Origin: Pseudomonas sp. CCI4.2
GTDB lineage: Bacteria > Pseudomonadota > Gammaproteobacteria > Pseudomonadales > Pseudomonadaceae
Direction: 5' to 3'
Length of the DNA: 64,000 nt
Assembly (NCBI RefSeq): GCF_034350045.1
Contig: NZ_CP133781.1
Coordinates: 310,001-374,000 of the forward strand
The notes beneath the pieces were generated by a model that had not been told where the DNA came from, searched no databases, and saw only the letters and a program-made list of their open reading frames with translations. This document shows positions 34,533 to 41,931 of the stretch, one piece after another. The stretch's first letter is position 1. Every line of letters begins with the position of its first letter. Made by a program: the position numbers and the translations under genes.

Positions 34533-34605
34533 TGTATCCCCCTATCTCTTCCCTCCGTGTATCCCCACGTGCATCCTTTGAAAATAATTGAACCGAGGGG
34601 ATACA
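34533..34605 (+). repeat. TGTATCCC repeats, putative arm sites (left)
   Basis: TGTATCCC occurs at 34533-34540 and 34558-34565, and inverted as GGGATACA at 34598-34605 just before the integrase start. The right end of the element holds two more copies. These are probably integrase or excisionase sites; the inverted copy could also mediate autoregulation. Confidence 0.6.
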
Positions 34606-34609
34606 CGCC

Positions 34610-35746
34610 ATGAAACGCACTGAAATCAAGCGGCGCCCCTTGTCGGACAAGGCTCTCAGCGGCCTAGAGCCCGATTCGAAGGAATATCGCGAGCTGGACG
34701 CCAGCGGCCTGTATTTCCGCGTAAAACCGGACGGACAGAAGTCTTGGCAATTGCGCTACAAGAAGTCGGACGGCAAATGGTCCTGGCTTGGGCTTGGCGG
34801 TTACCCCGAAATCAGCGGCGCATTGGCAAGGGCAAAAGCGGCGGATCTTCGCTCGGACGCCGCAGAAGGGAAAAACCCGATGGCGACCAAGCAGGAGCGC
34901 AAGGCTGCCGAGGTTGAGGCCGCAAACGACACCTTCGAGACACTAGCCCGCGAATGGCACACTTCCCGCATCAGCAACTGGGACGCAGGTACGGCCAAGC
35001 GTGTGATGGGCGCCCTTGAGCGTCATGTATTCCCGGAATTCGGAAAGCGTCGATACACTGGAATTCTGTCGATGGAATGGATGGATCTTCTACGCGGACT
35101 TGAGAAGCAAGGCATCCTGGAGCAAATGAGCCGGGTGCGTGCTTACTGCGAGGACGTTTACGACCTGGCCCGAGTAACTGGCCGTGCCGTAAATAATCCA
35201 CTGGAAGGCGTCCACAATTTCCTCTCGTCTGGCAAAGCCGAAAACTACGCCCACGTCTCGATTGAAGAACTACCCGCCCTCCTTCGCGCCATTCGATCCT
35301 ATCCGCACGCCCAAGACGTACAGCTTGGTCTGCGTCTGCTTACCCTGCTGGCGGTGCGTCCAAGCGAGTTGCGCGAGGCGCAATGGTCTGAATTCGATTT
35401 CGACAAAAAGCTTTGGACGATCTCAGTAGATCGCAAAGGCCGCAAAAAGGGCTTCGAACACTTGGTGCCGCTCTGCCGCCAGTCCGTGGAAGCGTTAACG
35501 GAACTGCGGGCACTCACCGGCTCATATCCTCTGCTGTTCCCTGGCCGGAGTGATCGCACCAAGTCGCGCAGCGATACGGTTTTCCTGATGGCACTGCGCC
35601 GCTTGGGTTACGAAGGTCGCCAGACCGGCCACGGCTTCCGCCATATCGCCAGCACCACGCTGAACGAACATGGTTTCTCTGCCGATCATGTCGAGGCCCA
35701 GCTAAGCCACAAGGCAGGTTTCAGCGCCCACGAAGCACGGTGCTGA
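34610..35746 (+). pseudogene. P4-family integrase, C-terminally truncated
   Basis: The ATG at 34610 follows GAGGGG. The DUF4102-like N-terminal domain (GLYFRVKPDGQKSWQLRYK), core-binding domain and most of the catalytic domain are present, including the first Arg in LLAVRPSELREAQWSEFD and HGFRHIASTTLNEHGF. After VEAQLSHKAG the expected segment with the nucleophilic tyrosine (normally about 12 residues further) is replaced by FSAHEARC and a stop. No other frame restores it. At 378 residues it is some 30-40 shorter than relatives, and without the tyrosine it should be inactive. Confidence 0.8.
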
Positions 35747-35871
35747 AATCAGCTATGAGGCGGAACACGTTCATGTCCGTTTGGGCGCTTCAAGCTCGAT
35801 AGACAGCACCGCTCTATTCGATACAGCCCCCCCATGCGCAAACAGCTACTTCCGTAATATTTACACGCGGC

Positions 35872-36028
35872 ATCCAAGGAGCAGTATCCACGGACAAGCC
35901 GGTGTCGGGCGCCGCTTGGTTACGGGCAAGGTTACGACGATGGATACGGGGAAGCTGAGAACCAGCAGGCTTACAACACTGCTGGCGCTGCGGTCATCAA
36001 GTTAATTAAGTATAGGCGGAAGGTCTGA
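35872..36028 (+). pseudogene. Start-less coding remnant after the truncated integrase
   Basis: A plus-strand frame open from the TAA before 35872 to TGA 36026-36028 reads like real protein, with LGYGQGYDDGYGEAENQQAY followed by NTAGAAVIKLIK, but has no start codon. It looks like the 3' end of a lost gene joined to the integrase by deletion. The rest of 35747-36001 shows nothing. Confidence 0.35.
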
Positions 36029-36265
36029 CAATATACTGGCGAGCTCTCGCCAAGGATAAAGACTGGTTGCTAAGGATCTGCATCCGGATAAATGCACAAA
36101 CGGTTTAGCAGCGTCCTTCGCCCCACAAGACACAAGACAAAAATCGCAGATGACGAATTTACCCATCATTGACCACCGGTGGTTCCAGGTGATCAATCGA
36201 TCGCCTACGTCTTCGTTTGCGCTCTTTGACACATTCAGTTGATGAAGGTACTTCTCATCGGACAT
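36002..36265 (-). CDS. Small cysteine-containing hypothetical protein (copy 1)
   Basis: An 87-residue protein from ATG 36265, with CGGAGT nine bases upstream on the minus strand. The central DRLITWNHRWSMMGKFVICDFC segment, then LVSCGAKDAA and FVHLSGC, gives four cysteines that could bind zinc. I do not recognise the family. A second, shortened copy occurs at 37058-37234 with the same WN.RW.MMG core, so this is a duplicated gene within the element, and the intact one is this. Confidence 0.6.
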   Translation of the reverse strand: MSDEKYLHQLNVSKSANEDVGDRLITWNHRWSMMGKFVICDFCLVSCGAKDAAKPFVHLSGCRSLATSLYPWRELASILSDLPPILN

Positions 36266-36342
36266 CGTCTGTACTCCGCATTCAGGTCGACATGCTTCGT
36301 CGACTATCCGCGTTAGACAACATCCCCTACTGGAACTCTCAA

Positions 36343-36495
36343 CTATTGGCTGATCTCGGTATCAGACACGCCAGCATGAGTGAGGCGCTCCCTTAGGAGC
36401 TGATCCAGCGTGAGATCCAGCCTTTTAGCCTCTGCCGGTGATGACCTTGCACAGACATTAAGTGCCACCACCCACTGTAAGTCAAAGTCGCTCAC
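36343..36495 (-). CDS. Short hypothetical frame, possible remnant
   Basis: On the minus strand a frame ending at 36343 reads as natural protein: FVAYARLGKGLLHGLFSNVQ upstream and, after GTG 36495, DLQWVVALNVCARSSPAEAK and LDLTLDQLLRERLTHAG. The open frame extends back to about 36640 but the only canonical start is GTG 36495, giving 50 residues. Either a truncated gene or one with an unusual start. It follows the 36621-36818 gene on the same strand and overlaps its end out of frame. Confidence 0.35.
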   Translation of the reverse strand: MSDFDLQWVVALNVCARSSPAEAKRLDLTLDQLLRERLTHAGVSDTEISQ

Positions 36496-36620
36496 GCGAT
36501 CGGAACCACCGATACCAAGCGTATGCGTCCTCCTATTTTGTACGTTACTAAAAAGCCCATGAAGTAATCCTTTTCCTAGTCTTGCATAAGCGACAAATTC
36601 GCAACCTATGCCTGCCTGAG

Positions 36621-36818
36621 CTACTGTTTTAGATAAGCCTGCTTGGCATCCTCCGTCATTGAAACACCTTCAATTGCGCTTAACCCTTTAAAATCCACCA
36701 GTGCGGCAATGTAGCCATCCGCGACACCCTTCTCGTACAGACGATCATCCTCGTTCGCTTGTTCAAGAATCGCATCTATCCGCAAGCGCACTGCTCGCCT
36801 AAGCATAGTGATATTCAT
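36621..36818 (-). CDS. Small hypothetical helical protein
   Basis: A 65-residue product from ATG 36818 (MNITMLRRAVRLRIDAILEQ). It is helical and acidic in the middle (ANEDDRLYEKGVADGYIAAL) and ends MTEDAKQAYLKQ. I do not recognise it. The longer frame to 36860 would add residues without a better ribosome site. Its neighbours are other small minus-strand genes of the element. Confidence 0.5.
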   Translation of the reverse strand: MNITMLRRAVRLRIDAILEQANEDDRLYEKGVADGYIAALVDFKGLSAIEGVSMTEDAKQAYLKQ

Positions 36819-37057
36819 CTTCGCACCCAGCATGTGTCTTCCGCAGCTTCTACTATTCACTCAATTTTAGCTAACGAAGTTGAACTGTATTGAACCATTT
36901 GTCAGAAGTTGTAAAAGCCGTATTACAGGCAATCAGCCCCACAAAGCATGAGAAAAAAGGAGCGGCGCGAGACGGTGTGTCCCGCCGGCGGGACAATTGA
37001 TGTACTTAATCAATCAAGCATTGGCGGGAACTCAGAAAGGATTTCAGCCAGCTCGCG

Positions 37058-37234
37058 CTACGGATAAAGCTTGTCCCTGCCCGCTATGCATCCCGGAAGA
37101 TTCGTAAAAGACATTCCTGCAAGAGACGCGGGTTGCGAAGCCAGGCACGTATAACAGACGACAAGATTGCCCATCATCAACCACCGCCCATTCCAACCGA
37201 TCAGCTGCTCGCCAAGGTCGGCGCTGTCGCTCAT
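37058..37234 (-). CDS. Copy 2 of the cysteine protein, cut by an amber codon
   Basis: From ATG 37234 the minus strand encodes 58 residues, including LIGWNGRWLMMGNLVVCYTC, homologous to the 36002-36265 gene. Copy 1 continues LYPWRELASILSDLPP; copy 2 reads LYP, then TAG, then RELAEILSEFPPML. So a tryptophan codon became an amber stop and the last 15 residues are lost unless the stop is read through. The ATG overlaps the stop of the upstream 51-residue frame (ATGA). Confidence 0.5.
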   Translation of the reverse strand: MSDSADLGEQLIGWNGRWLMMGNLVVCYTCLASQPASLAGMSFTNLPGCIAGRDKLYP

Positions 37235-37386
37235 AGTTGAAGATAACCAGTAAGCGCGTTCTGGGTCTGACAGCGGAAAACCTCCCTGTTATTTCGTGCG
37301 GACCAAAAGTCGATGTCATCCTCATCATAGACGTCAAATAGAATGTCACTTTCATCCAAAACGCTTTGAATTCCTCTGATGTCCAT
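37231..37386 (-). CDS. 51-residue hypothetical protein coupled to copy 2
   Basis: ATG 37386 (MDIRGIQSVLDESDILFDVY) opens an acidic 51-residue frame whose TGA overlaps the next ATG as ATGA. The in-frame codon just upstream is TGA, so no earlier start exists. I know no family. The exact overlap suggests a genuine two-gene unit. Confidence 0.45.
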   Translation of the reverse strand: MDIRGIQSVLDESDILFDVYDEDDIDFWSARNNREVFRCQTQNALTGYLQL

Positions 37387-37464
37387 CGGTCAACCAATTC
37401 ACGAGTATGAAAAATCCTTTTGACTCGGCTGGACACAAATTATGCAGATTGGAACTGAAACATA

Positions 37465-37710
37465 ATGACTATACGGACGCCTGAAGAGGCAAGGAGTTGG
37501 CTTCGAGCGCAGGGAATTAGCGTTTCGGACTTTGCTCGAACTCATGGCCTTGATCCTGCTACGACTTATCAGGTGCTGTACGGAATTAAGAAAGGGTTCC
37601 GGGGTAAGTCTCATACGTCTGCGGTTGCGCTCGGGATGAAGCTTTGCGTAGAGCCTGAGTCACGACCTGATGAACCATTGGTACGTCGGGATCTCTCGGA
37701 TGATATTTAG
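37465..37710 (+). CDS. Small DNA-binding protein of phage/element type
   Basis: An 81-residue protein from ATG 37465. The stretch TPEEARSWLRAQGISVSDFA is the entry to a helix-turn-helix typical of a small DNA-binding family found in prophages and islands of Pseudomonas; GLDPATTYQVLYGIKKGFRG is the recognition part. Such proteins often regulate integration or element gene expression. It is divergent from the small minus-strand genes and lies 140 bases before an XRE regulator on the same strand. Confidence 0.75.
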   Translation: MTIRTPEEARSWLRAQGISVSDFARTHGLDPATTYQVLYGIKKGFRGKSHTSAVALGMKLCVEPESRPDEPLVRRDLSDDI

Positions 37711-37849
37711 CGCACCCCTACCGATAGACCAGGGAGTTATATACAAAGTGGAAAGATGTGAAGTTTGTGATAACCATGTGCGCGGTTCACACACTAGCCA
37801 ATCGCTCGTACACTCATAGAAATACCTAGACGAGCTAGAAGGAATTCCC

Positions 37850-38182
37850 ATGCACGGTATGAGTGCAAGATTGAAGGAAGAGCGAAAACGCCTCGGCCTT
37901 TCGCAGCAAGCATTGGCGACTATCGGTGAAATAGAACCAAACGCTCAGGGCATGTACGAGCGAGGTGCGCGGTTTCCGAATGCCACCTATCTGTCTTCAG
38001 TCGCAAAAGCAGGTGTGGATATTTTATTTGTGGTGACGGGAGTCAAGAAAGTACGGCCAACGGATAGCATGACCATTATGGACACTAAGGTATTGCATGA
38101 GCTGGACGGCCTGCCGAAAGACGTACAAGACGACATCAAAAAATTGATTTCGACCCTTTTCGAACAAGATTCACAGGAATAG
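37850..38182 (+). CDS. XRE-family transcriptional regulator
   Basis: A 110-residue regulator with an N-terminal helix-turn-helix (SARLKEERKRLGLSQQALAT ... NAQGMYERGARFPNATYLSS) and a short helical C-terminus that may dimerise. The start ATG 37850 has GAAGGAA upstream. Related proteins in prophages and islands act as repressors. A hairpin follows the gene. Confidence 0.85.
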   Translation: MHGMSARLKEERKRLGLSQQALATIGEIEPNAQGMYERGARFPNATYLSSVAKAGVDILFVVTGVKKVRPTDSMTIMDTKVLHELDGLPKDVQDDIKKLISTLFEQDSQE

Positions 38183-38187
38183 GCCGC

Positions 38188-38217
38188 AACCTCACTTATT
38201 CCTTCGTCAGTGAGGTT
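38188..38217. terminator. Hairpin between convergent XRE and DUF1652 genes
   Basis: AACCTCACT (38188-38196) and AGTGAGGTT (38209-38217) form a perfect 9-bp stem. No long T-run follows; it sits between convergent genes as a two-way terminator would. Confidence 0.6.
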
Positions 38218-38275
38218 GATATAGATAGGGCATGGCAGTGAGAGGGATGACAGGGGAGTATCCGTCGTAGGATTG

Positions 38276-38569
38276 TCACTTCACCAGGTAGGGTGCTGCA
38301 ACTGAATAGCCTGTGCCTATTGGCTCAAGATGGTTATGAGAGGAGCTAGCGTTTTCAAGGTCTTGCTGAAGTTCCGCAATGAAACTTGAAATAGTACGAC
38401 TGGTATTGAGCGACGCAGTGGTGATTCCGGTGACAACCAGACTCTCCCTGTCTCCACCTTCTTGAAAAACGCGCACGGTCAAAGACGAATCGGCCGAGAG
38501 AGTGCATTCAAAGCGGTTTGGCAGGAAGCTTTGCTCCACAATATGTCGTAGTTCCAGTGTCGAAATCAT
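38276..38569 (-). CDS. DUF1652 family protein
   Basis: A 97-residue protein from ATG 38569 beginning MISTLELRHIVEQSFLPNRFECT, the conserved start of the Pseudomonas-specific DUF1652 family, followed by the TVRVFQEGG and SRTISSFIAELQQDL segments. Function is unknown. Members occur in many copies per Pseudomonas genome, so this may be chromosomal-type cargo. Confidence 0.8.
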   Translation of the reverse strand: MISTLELRHIVEQSFLPNRFECTLSADSSLTVRVFQEGGDRESLVVTGITTASLNTSRTISSFIAELQQDLENASSSHNHLEPIGTGYSVAAPYLVK

Positions 38570-38923
38570 TTTAAAATAATCCTAACAAAAGTCAGCCCAA
38601 ATGACTCTCGCCTCAGATGATAAGGAAGCCGTAATTATTTACGACTTGATGAGCTTGCCTGAGGTAAATCTGGCCCGGCGCTCACAAGCCAGTGTAGGCT
38701 AATCATCCAAAAGCATTGGATTAATTTAGGTCGCAATCCATATGAGTTCGTCCACTACGCCTTCCACGATTCAGAGGAAGTCATCGGTACCAGCGAGCTA
38801 TTGTGGTGAAACCGCCACAATCGAGACGCCAGCGGAGTACCGCTCATCTGGAAGGTGGTGGGGATTGCCAGGACGGCGTTGAGAGCATTGTGATGACGAA
38901 ACAGCCACCAGCAGCGAGCGCCG
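38570..38923. other. 354-base stretch without a gene
   Basis: No frame here has a convincing start or protein-like composition. It leads to the right-end repeats and att copy of element 2. Confidence 0.5.
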
Positions 38924-38943
38924 TGTATCCCCCGGTGTATCCC
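38924..38943 (+). repeat. Paired TGTATCCC repeats, putative arm sites (right)
   Basis: TGTATCCC at 38924-38931 and 38936-38943, starts 12 bases apart, the same period as the ACCGGGTA pairs of element 1. They match the copies near the integrase at the left end. Confidence 0.65.
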
Positions 38944-38995
38944 TATAAAACACACACAGAACAAAACCCTTTAAATACAGCCACTTAACGACCCA

Positions 38996-39023
38996 GTTCA
39001 AATGACTGTGTACCACCAAGTAC
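38996..39023 (+). repeat. Degraded att copy of tRNA-Met 3' end
   Basis: GTTCAAATGACTGTGTACCA and CCAAGTAC resemble the tRNA 3' end and flank (34419-34447) with several changes and one missing base. Being followed by a second copy of the left-end sequence, it marks the junction between two elements that used the same site. Confidence 0.65.
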
Positions 39024-39046
39024 TGTTTCATGGCATCGCTCGATGC

Positions 39047-39262
39047 TCATGAAACAACAAGAAGCCCGCCTCGTGCGGGCTTTCTTGTTTCTGGCTGGCT
39101 CTCTTTTTTCACCCGATCTATCCCCTCCGCGTATCCCCACGTGTGTCCTTTGATAGTTATCGAACAGAGGGGATACACACTATGAAATGCAAAGAAATCA
39201 AGCGGCGCCCTTATCGGCGGCCTTTAATTCCGCGTAAGGCCTGACGGTAAATGGTCTTGATG
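39047..39262 (+). mobile_element. Left-end remnant of a second tRNA-Met element
   Basis: From about 39047 the sequence repeats 34481 onwards: the hairpin GCCCGC/GCGGGC (39064-39080), TTTCTTGTTTCTGGCT, GTATCCCC and GGGGATACACAC repeats, and at 39182 an ATG with the first codons of a related integrase (MKCKEIKRRP). The match breaks off after a few dozen codons, with a jump and frame loss, where fic sequence takes over. Confidence 0.75.
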
Positions 39263-39264
39263 TT

Positions 39265-40102
39265 TTGAGTGCGCTGGAGCATCTGCGTCGCTTGAGACTC
39301 GAGGGCGATACCCCGTCGCAGGTGTTCTATCAACTCAAATCGCTTTTCCACACTGGAAAGCCTTGGTTCGGCCCGTATAAAAGGCAACCACACTACTTTG
39401 GCCGACTACACAGAAAGCAAGGTGGAGGCAAGGCTCAAGATACAGATCAGTTACGCGAGGTGGCCAATATCGAGAAAGCGATGGAGTACATCGAGCGAAT
39501 CATGAAGCCAGGCGTAGCGCTGACCGAGCAAATGATTCGAGAGTTACATGCGATGACTGTCGATGACCTTCTGCGAGAAGGCGACAAAACGCCCGGAGCT
39601 TATCGCAACGGAGCTGTTCGAATATCTCAATCTGAACACCTGCCTCCAGATTTCATCCAGGTTCAAGCTTGTATGCAGGATCTGGTGGAATTCGTGAATC
39701 GTGAAGATTCTCCGAAATATGACTTTATGAAAGTTGCACTGGCGCACCACAGGTTTGGATGGATACACCCCATTGGCAATGTTCGGGTTGTGAGGCTGCT
39801 CACCTATGCACTCTTGATGAAATATGGCTTCAACGTAAACAAGGGAGGTCGTGTCTTAAATCCAACGGCCGTATTTTCCAACAATCGCGAGCGTTATTAC
39901 GCGATGCTTTCCATGGCCGACAAAGGCACAAAGGAAGGTAACGTATCTGATCAAGAAACTCGTCGATCAGGGAATGCTCCTTCCGCTTAATCCCGGAGCC
40001 AGGCAGTACACGATGGGATTTTCGAACAATTATCTGATTCGAGGCGTGATCAAATCACTGAGAGAGCAGGGCTTCATACCGGCGCCCCTGGAAAACCCTT
40101 AA
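39265..40102 (+). pseudogene. Fic-family protein, decayed
   Basis: The frame encodes the body of a Fic (AMP-transferase-type) protein: SALEHLRRLRLEGDTPSQVF and LHAMTVDDLLREGDKTPGAY are family segments. The N-terminus is cut by the element junction. The catalytic loop, HPF(D/E/G)GNGR in active proteins, reads HPIGNVRVVR here, two or more residues shorter, and the upstream helix is shifted. A frameshift near 39945 moves the C-terminus (LLPLNPGARQYTMGFSNNYL and VIKSLREQGFIPAPLENP, ending at 40102) to another frame. The gene is not expected to be active. Confidence 0.8.
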
Positions 40103-40168
40103 CCGTCGTCCAGCCGTTTCTGGGGAAGGCCTCTAGAATCAGTACCGCTTGTCGGCATTGGTTTTCAA

Positions 40169-40381
40169 ATGGTCCACAGCACCCCATTTGGTCAGCTTGA
40201 TAGTTATCATGACGGTCTCCTAAAGATCGCGGGCCAACTTGAGCGCGGCCCTAATGTCTTTGGCCTGGCTCGCCTTATCACCACGAGCCAGAAGGATGAT
40301 GAGTTCATACCCGCGCTGAACGAAATACATCAGGCTCGTGGCGAGTTGGCAAAAGCTCAATGGATGGCAATCGCTTTTTAG
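40169..40381 (+). CDS. Possible 70-residue hypothetical protein
   Basis: A frame from ATG 40169 reads plausibly (LERGPNVFGLARLITTSQKD and ALNEIHQARGELAKAQWMAI) but has no recognised family or clear ribosome site. It could be a remnant in the decaying region between the fic pseudogene and brnA. Confidence 0.25.
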   Translation: MVHSTPFGQLDSYHDGLLKIAGQLERGPNVFGLARLITTSQKDDEFIPALNEIHQARGELAKAQWMAIAF

Positions 40382-40460
40382 GAAAAAAGCAGCGCTTCAG
40401 CCAAGCACGATTCTCAGCAGCTTGGAACCTGACATGTATTCCACTTGGCAAACCCAACAG

Positions 40461-40769
40461 TCACACCTTCACCTCGTTGGGCGTATGTGTCTTAAGCCAG
40501 TCGGCCAAGACTTCATTCATGCGTGTTTGCCAACCCGGGCCGGATGCTCTGAACTGCGCCAAGACCTCTGGATCAAGACGCAAGTTGACATGCTCTTTGG
40601 TGATCCCTGACTTGGGACGTCCACGCTTTGGCTGAAGCATCTCTTTCACTTGGGCTTTGCCGAACAAATACGGCAGCACGTCACTAGCCTGCCTGGCCTT
40701 TGCGAAATCCTTGGCGGACCACTCTGGGTTGGTCGAATCAACCCTTTCAGGATTGGGTTTCTTGGTCAT
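40461..40769 (-). CDS. brnA: BrnA-family antitoxin
   Basis: From ATG 40769 (MTKKPNPERVDSTNPEWSAK), 102 residues. The C-terminal GRPKSGITKEHVNLRLDPEV then LAQFRASGPGWQTRMNEVLADWL is the ribbon-helix-helix DNA-binding domain of BrnA. The antitoxin neutralises BrnT and represses the operon as a complex. It overlaps brnT by 23 bases and is second in the operon, the usual BrnT-BrnA order. Confidence 0.88.
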   Translation of the reverse strand: MTKKPNPERVDSTNPEWSAKDFAKARQASDVLPYLFGKAQVKEMLQPKRGRPKSGITKEHVNLRLDPEVLAQFRASGPGWQTRMNEVLADWLKTHTPNEVKV

Positions 40770-41022
40770 AGCTTTTGACCTCCCGCTTATTGGCTTTACG
40801 AAAACTGATGACGTGAACTGCATCGCCCCGAGGGGTGAACACCACAACATACAGTCGATCTTCTATGAATCCCATTGCCTGGTAGCGGCACTCTCCGTAG
40901 TCAAATCGCTCATCTTCCACGATCAACGCAGTAGACCATTCGAATTCCAGCACCTGTGCGAATGGGAGTCCACGCTCTTCAATGTTTCGTGCGTCTTTGG
41001 CTGGGTCATAAGTAATCTGCAT
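40747..41022 (-). CDS. brnT: BrnT-family toxin
   Basis: A 91-residue ribonuclease toxin of the BrnT family, a RelE-like fold. Typical segments are ITYDPAKDARNIEERGLPFA, RFDYGECRYQAMGFIEDRLY and the C-terminal VISFRKANKREVKSY, containing the arginine, lysine and histidine-region residues linked to RNA cleavage. It is the first gene of the brnTA operon, and a short AT-rich promoter region precedes it. Confidence 0.9.
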   Translation of the reverse strand: MQITYDPAKDARNIEERGLPFAQVLEFEWSTALIVEDERFDYGECRYQAMGFIEDRLYVVVFTPRGDAVHVISFRKANKREVKSYDQETQS

Positions 41023-41396
41023 TTATTTATTGTAGCCACAATAATTGATATCGACAATTGGCTGCGAGCCCTAACCGATACCATGCGTCGAGCCTGTCGT
41101 GCGACCGTCGCTGCAGATCAGCGATCAGGCTTAGAACCCGAACAAAAACGCTATGGCGCAGCCGTTTTTTGATGACAAAAAACCAACCTGAACAACGTGT
41201 AGAAAAAACTTTACTCAGGCCTGACCTGAGGCTGACAAACCTGACAAAGCGCCGATGTTACCTTTGGTCGGCTGCGGGATTTCCCGTAGCAGGCCCGTCT
41301 GAATGGTCGAAAATTCAGAGATAACAGTTGGTTACTTGTCCACCTCGTCGCTTTGCTACGACTTGCCCAGGCTTTCCAAGTGTCCAGGAGGTAACG
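41023..41396. other. 374-base stretch without a gene
   Basis: No protein-like frame. It marks the right border of the accessory region; no clean att copy of the tRNA 3' end is seen. TGTAGCCAC at 41031-41039 is probably a chance match. Confidence 0.4.
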
Positions 41397-41690
41397 ATGT
41401 CTATTGGTGCAATCTCAGCTTCGATTTCAACCGCCACCGCTTCCACTCAGGCAGCTACGGCGTCGAGCCAGGCAGCTACGCAAACCGCGACTGCCAGCAC
41501 GACCGCAGCCACGACTGCCACGACTGCCACAACTGCCAGCAACACCACGGCAACCAGCAAACCTCATCATCACCACCACCATTCAGCACAAAGCAGCACC
41601 GCCAGCAGCTCAACCGCAACGCCTACGTCTTCACCGTCTGTAGACAGCAACGGCCAGGCCATTGGCCAGACCATCAGCGTCACTGCATAA
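41397..41690 (+). CDS. Low-complexity Ser/Thr/Ala protein with six histidines
   Basis: A strong ribosome site (AGGAGGT at 41386-41392) precedes ATG 41397. The 97-residue product consists almost only of Ala, Thr and Ser (QAATASSQAATQTATASTTA), interrupted by KPHHHHHHSAQ and ending SNGQAIGQTISVTA. No signal peptide is clear. The six-histidine run would bind divalent metals. Tandem ACTGCCACG-type DNA repeats underlie the Ala/Thr part. The excellent ribosome site argues that it is expressed. It precedes an ECF sigma gene. I know no functional assignment. Confidence 0.7.
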   Translation: MSIGAISASISTATASTQAATASSQAATQTATASTTAATTATTATTASNTTATSKPHHHHHHSAQSSTASSSTATPTSSPSVDSNGQAIGQTISVTA

Positions 41691-41801
41691 AATGCTGTTG
41701 AAATAACTGAACGAAGCAAACCCCGCTTCAGCGGAGTTTGTCTTGGGCTGTACCTGTCTGTATCGACGTCAGCCATGATCGCTTTGAGCCGTATCGCTGA
41801 G

Positions 41802-41826
41802 ACCCGCCCACTGCGGGTTTTATTGT
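41802..41826 (+). terminator. Terminator before the ECF sigma gene
   Basis: ACCCGC (41802-41807) pairs with GCGGGT (41813-41818) across CCACT, followed by TTTATTGTTT. It would end transcription from the histidine-rich gene. A weaker hairpin (CAAACCCCGC/GCGGAGTTTG) lies at about 41715-41740. Confidence 0.75.
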
Positions 41827-41931
41827 TTCTGGAGTTCCTATTCTTCAGTCACCCCACTCCCATCTCGCCCATCCTCAACAATAAAACATCGCCCCTTACA
41901 ATATTTCCGCCGATGAAACGTCTTCAATGTC

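Larger units (their letters stand above)
34443..39023. mobile_element. Element 2: decayed element at tRNA-Met
   Basis: The segment begins at the tRNA-Met 3' end with a P4-family integrase gene and ends at a degraded copy of the tRNA 3' end (38996-39023). Paired TGTATCCC repeats lie at both ends. Inside are short hypothetical genes, two DNA-binding regulators and a DUF1652 gene. The integrase lacks its last part, so the element is probably immobile. Confidence 0.7.

Noticed and set aside
38276..41022. CRISPR array search in the AT-richer accessory regions
   Set aside because: I found no regularly spaced repeats with unique spacers here or elsewhere in the window.
41031..41039. TGTAGCCAC as a further att copy of tRNA-Met
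   Set aside because: Nine bases only, no flanking similarity to the T-arm; probably chance.
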